A stretch of 64,000 bases of DNA, taken from Straminergon stramineum (lineage: Eukaryota; Streptophyta; Bryopsida; Hypnales; Calliergonaceae). The stretch covers positions 42,009,218-42,073,217 of the forward strand of contig OY987263.1 of assembly GCA_963920665.1 (NCBI GenBank), given 5' to 3'. Below, piece after piece: positions 62,191 through 64,000 of the stretch (position 1 is its first letter; every line of letters begins with the position of its first letter). Below the pieces are notes generated by a model, which ran no database searches, was not told where the DNA came from, and worked only from the letters and a program-made list of their open reading frames with translations. The position numbers and the translations under genes were made by a program.

Positions 62191-62667
62191 CTTCTAATAT
62201 ATTTGTCTACATGTGGAAAAAAAATTGCAATTTTACTATGAGAGTGCATCAAATATTTTTCCAATGATCTCATTAGCCTTATAGTTTGAATTTCTATTAT
62301 AAATCATATCACTTAACTTCTATATTTCATTAATTTGACAAGCCTACAAATTATAGAAGACAACCTTGTACCAATTTTCTACAAAGTAGGAGACTTTACA
62401 ATGTAAAATACCTCAAGCAATAAGTTTTTGTCACACAAAGTGCCTCTCTTTGTGTGACTAAGAAATAAGGCATCTCATACCTTTGCTCATATTTGGTGAT
62501 CCTTATTAAGTAAATGCCTTCAAAAAGATTTATTATCTTATACAAAATTGGGGATATTTTAATTATTTAAGGTTTTGAAATCCCATAGGGTTGAATGAAG
62601 TCAATTTGGTACTTATTAATTAGAAATGCAGATTTTAAATACTTTAAAAGTTTCAACTTATTTGTTA

Positions 62668-62851
62668 CACTAGAAGAAATTCTCATTCATCGACCTGATG
62701 TGTTTTTTCTAGAAAACACAAAATTGCGTTGGAAAAAACGCAATTTTGTAGGTTTTCAGTCAAAAAATTGCAAAATTGCGTTTTTTCCAACGCAATTTTG
62801 TGTTTTCTAGAAAAAACACATCAAGTTGATGCACGAGAATTTCTTCTAGTG
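62668..62851. mobile_element. CACTA-type fold-back MITE with TTA target duplication
   Basis: The left end CACTAGAAGAAATTCTC and right end GAGAATTTCTTCTAGTG are perfect inverted repeats. The arms pair almost completely (TGTGTTTTTTCTAGAAAACAC with its complement, AAAATTGCGTT repeatedly). TTA lies at 62665-62667 and 62852-62854. The 184-bp hairpin is well preserved, so insertion is relatively recent. Confidence 0.88.
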
Positions 62852-64000
62852 TTAAAGTCTAGTTTCTTTCAAAGAATTTTTTTACAAATAGATATAATAG
62901 CAAAAATATATGTAACTTTTGGATTTATAACAATTGGATGTTTTATATTTTCTTAAGAACATTGGATAGATACTTAAGAAAATCCACTAAGCTACTCAAC
63001 ACATGTCATAAGAAATTACCCAAAGAGTCTACATACTATAATGACCAAAAGGACCTCAACAAATTATCAAACACGTGCATTAAGTCTTATTGTTTAGAAT
63101 AAAAGAGGTGAAAAAGAACTCCAATGCTATTTTGGATTGGCATAAATTAAAAGTCTATTCATTTTGTATCCCACGTAAAGCCCAATATGAACAACCATCA
63201 GTGAGCCAAAAACTACCTAGGCCTTTATTAGAAAGGAGACCCTATATAATTACCAAGAAATAGAACAAGAAATGTATTTCATGGAAATGAAGTTGTTGGC
63301 GGTAAATCAAGATAAACTATGGTTGTGATAGGCATATATGTTAGTATAATTGAAAATTTTTCTAGTGTTTAGTTTCTAAGTTAGGATACATAAATATTTC
63401 TATTTTCTGGTAGTTTCAATAAATGTGGCATTTAATTTTGTAGAATAGGTTGGTTATTTGCTAGTTTTCTTTATGCAATAAGATTAATTAGAGTATTGTT
63501 TGGCAATGTTATTGATATTATTTACTATTTGATTCATTGCAAATTTGGTTAATTTAGTGTGTCATGCAAATATTTGGAAGAATAAAATACTTGTCATGCC
63601 TCTAGCTCCTACAAAGTTATGTGTTACATCCCATATTTGTAGTATTTGGTACAAGTGTTTGGTATTTATTTATTTTGGTTTCTATTAATGATGGGGAGAA
63701 GCAATCATTGCAATATGAAAATTCTATAAATTGTAATGTGTAATGTGTTATTGGTTATTTGCAATTTGCCTTGTGCAAGATGGTTGAATTGTATTAGTGT
63801 AAGCACCTTGTGAATTTGTAGATTCCTATTGAATTTTAAATCGTCAATTAATTATTTCAGGCACTAGATTGAGCGAGGTCTAGGAGTGTGTTTTTTAAAT
63901 TTGTCCAATTGCAAAGTATTAGTGGCGAGTTGATCTGGCAAATCAATCCACCAAAATGCAAATAAGGATGTCTAAGAAAGATTGTGGAGTAGCCCCTTAG

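Larger units (their letters stand above)
61068..64000. other. AT-rich repeat region, no gene
   Basis: No supported coding region. It contains the right direct-repeat copy (61912-62190), a CACTA fold-back (62668-62851), and a CCTTGAGAGGAATAG block at 61640 resembling the LTR-like border in ASH2 intron 1. Nothing recognisable from 62900 to the end. Confidence 0.55.

Overview
This is nuclear DNA from a land plant, probably a non-seed plant such as a bryophyte or lycophyte. The evidence is many short GT-AG introns, a plant-specific WIYLD-SET (SUVR-type) histone methyltransferase, a plant mitochondrial Lon protease, and interstitial TTTAGGG telomere-type repeats. The TE-derived genes at 51-61 kb also resemble families I recall from mosses, liverworts and Selaginella. 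The species cannot be fixed from sequence alone. Genes sit in GC-richer islands, separated by very AT-rich DNA full of short non-autonomous transposons.

Layout. 1-5.4 kb: AT-rich repeats, including a hAT-type MITE with a perfect 8-bp target duplication. 5.5-8.0 kb (+): a C2H2 zinc-finger factor of STOP1/WIP type. 8-10.9 kb: repeats, including a 464-bp terminal-inverted-repeat element. 10.9-16.5 kb (-): a secreted protein fusing one fasciclin (FAS1) domain to an amidase, in about 14 exons. 16.5-21.2 kb: repeats, a TTAA-flanked element, telomere-like repeats and a CACTA-type fold-back. 21.3-24.9 kb (+): ASH2/TRAUCO, the SPRY subunit of the H3K4 methyltransferase complex. 26.5-36.2 kb (-): complete mitochondrial LON1 in about 21 exons. 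36.2-43 kb: gene-free repeats. 43.1-47.5 kb (-): a SUVR4-like SET-domain methyltransferase. 50.9-61.1 kb: two decayed, divergently transcribed TE-type genes. 61.1-64 kb: repeats and another CACTA fold-back.

The most interesting locus is 49-62 kb. A minus-strand pseudogene (56615 to 50855) joins a ParB/sulfiredoxin-like DGN(H/Y)RL motif to a C-terminal N4/N6-type DNA methyltransferase domain. It lies head-to-head with a plus-strand Mutator-like pseudogene (57452 to 61067) that has a zinc-binding region, a DDE-like core and a C-terminal SWIM-like finger. The pair is flanked by diverged direct repeats of about 300 bp. I infer a large mobile element that carried its own DNA methyltransferase. Both genes are broken, mostly by stops explainable as single C-to-T or G-to-A transitions, as expected if a silenced, cytosine-methylated element decayed by deamination.

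A second theme is a family of roughly 170-230 bp MITEs sharing TAAGTGCCCAAA ends. All five copies I see lie inside introns: two in the amidase gene, two in LON1 and one in the SUVR gene. Exon boundaries were read by eye from conserved protein sequence and GT/AG signals and may be off by a few bases.
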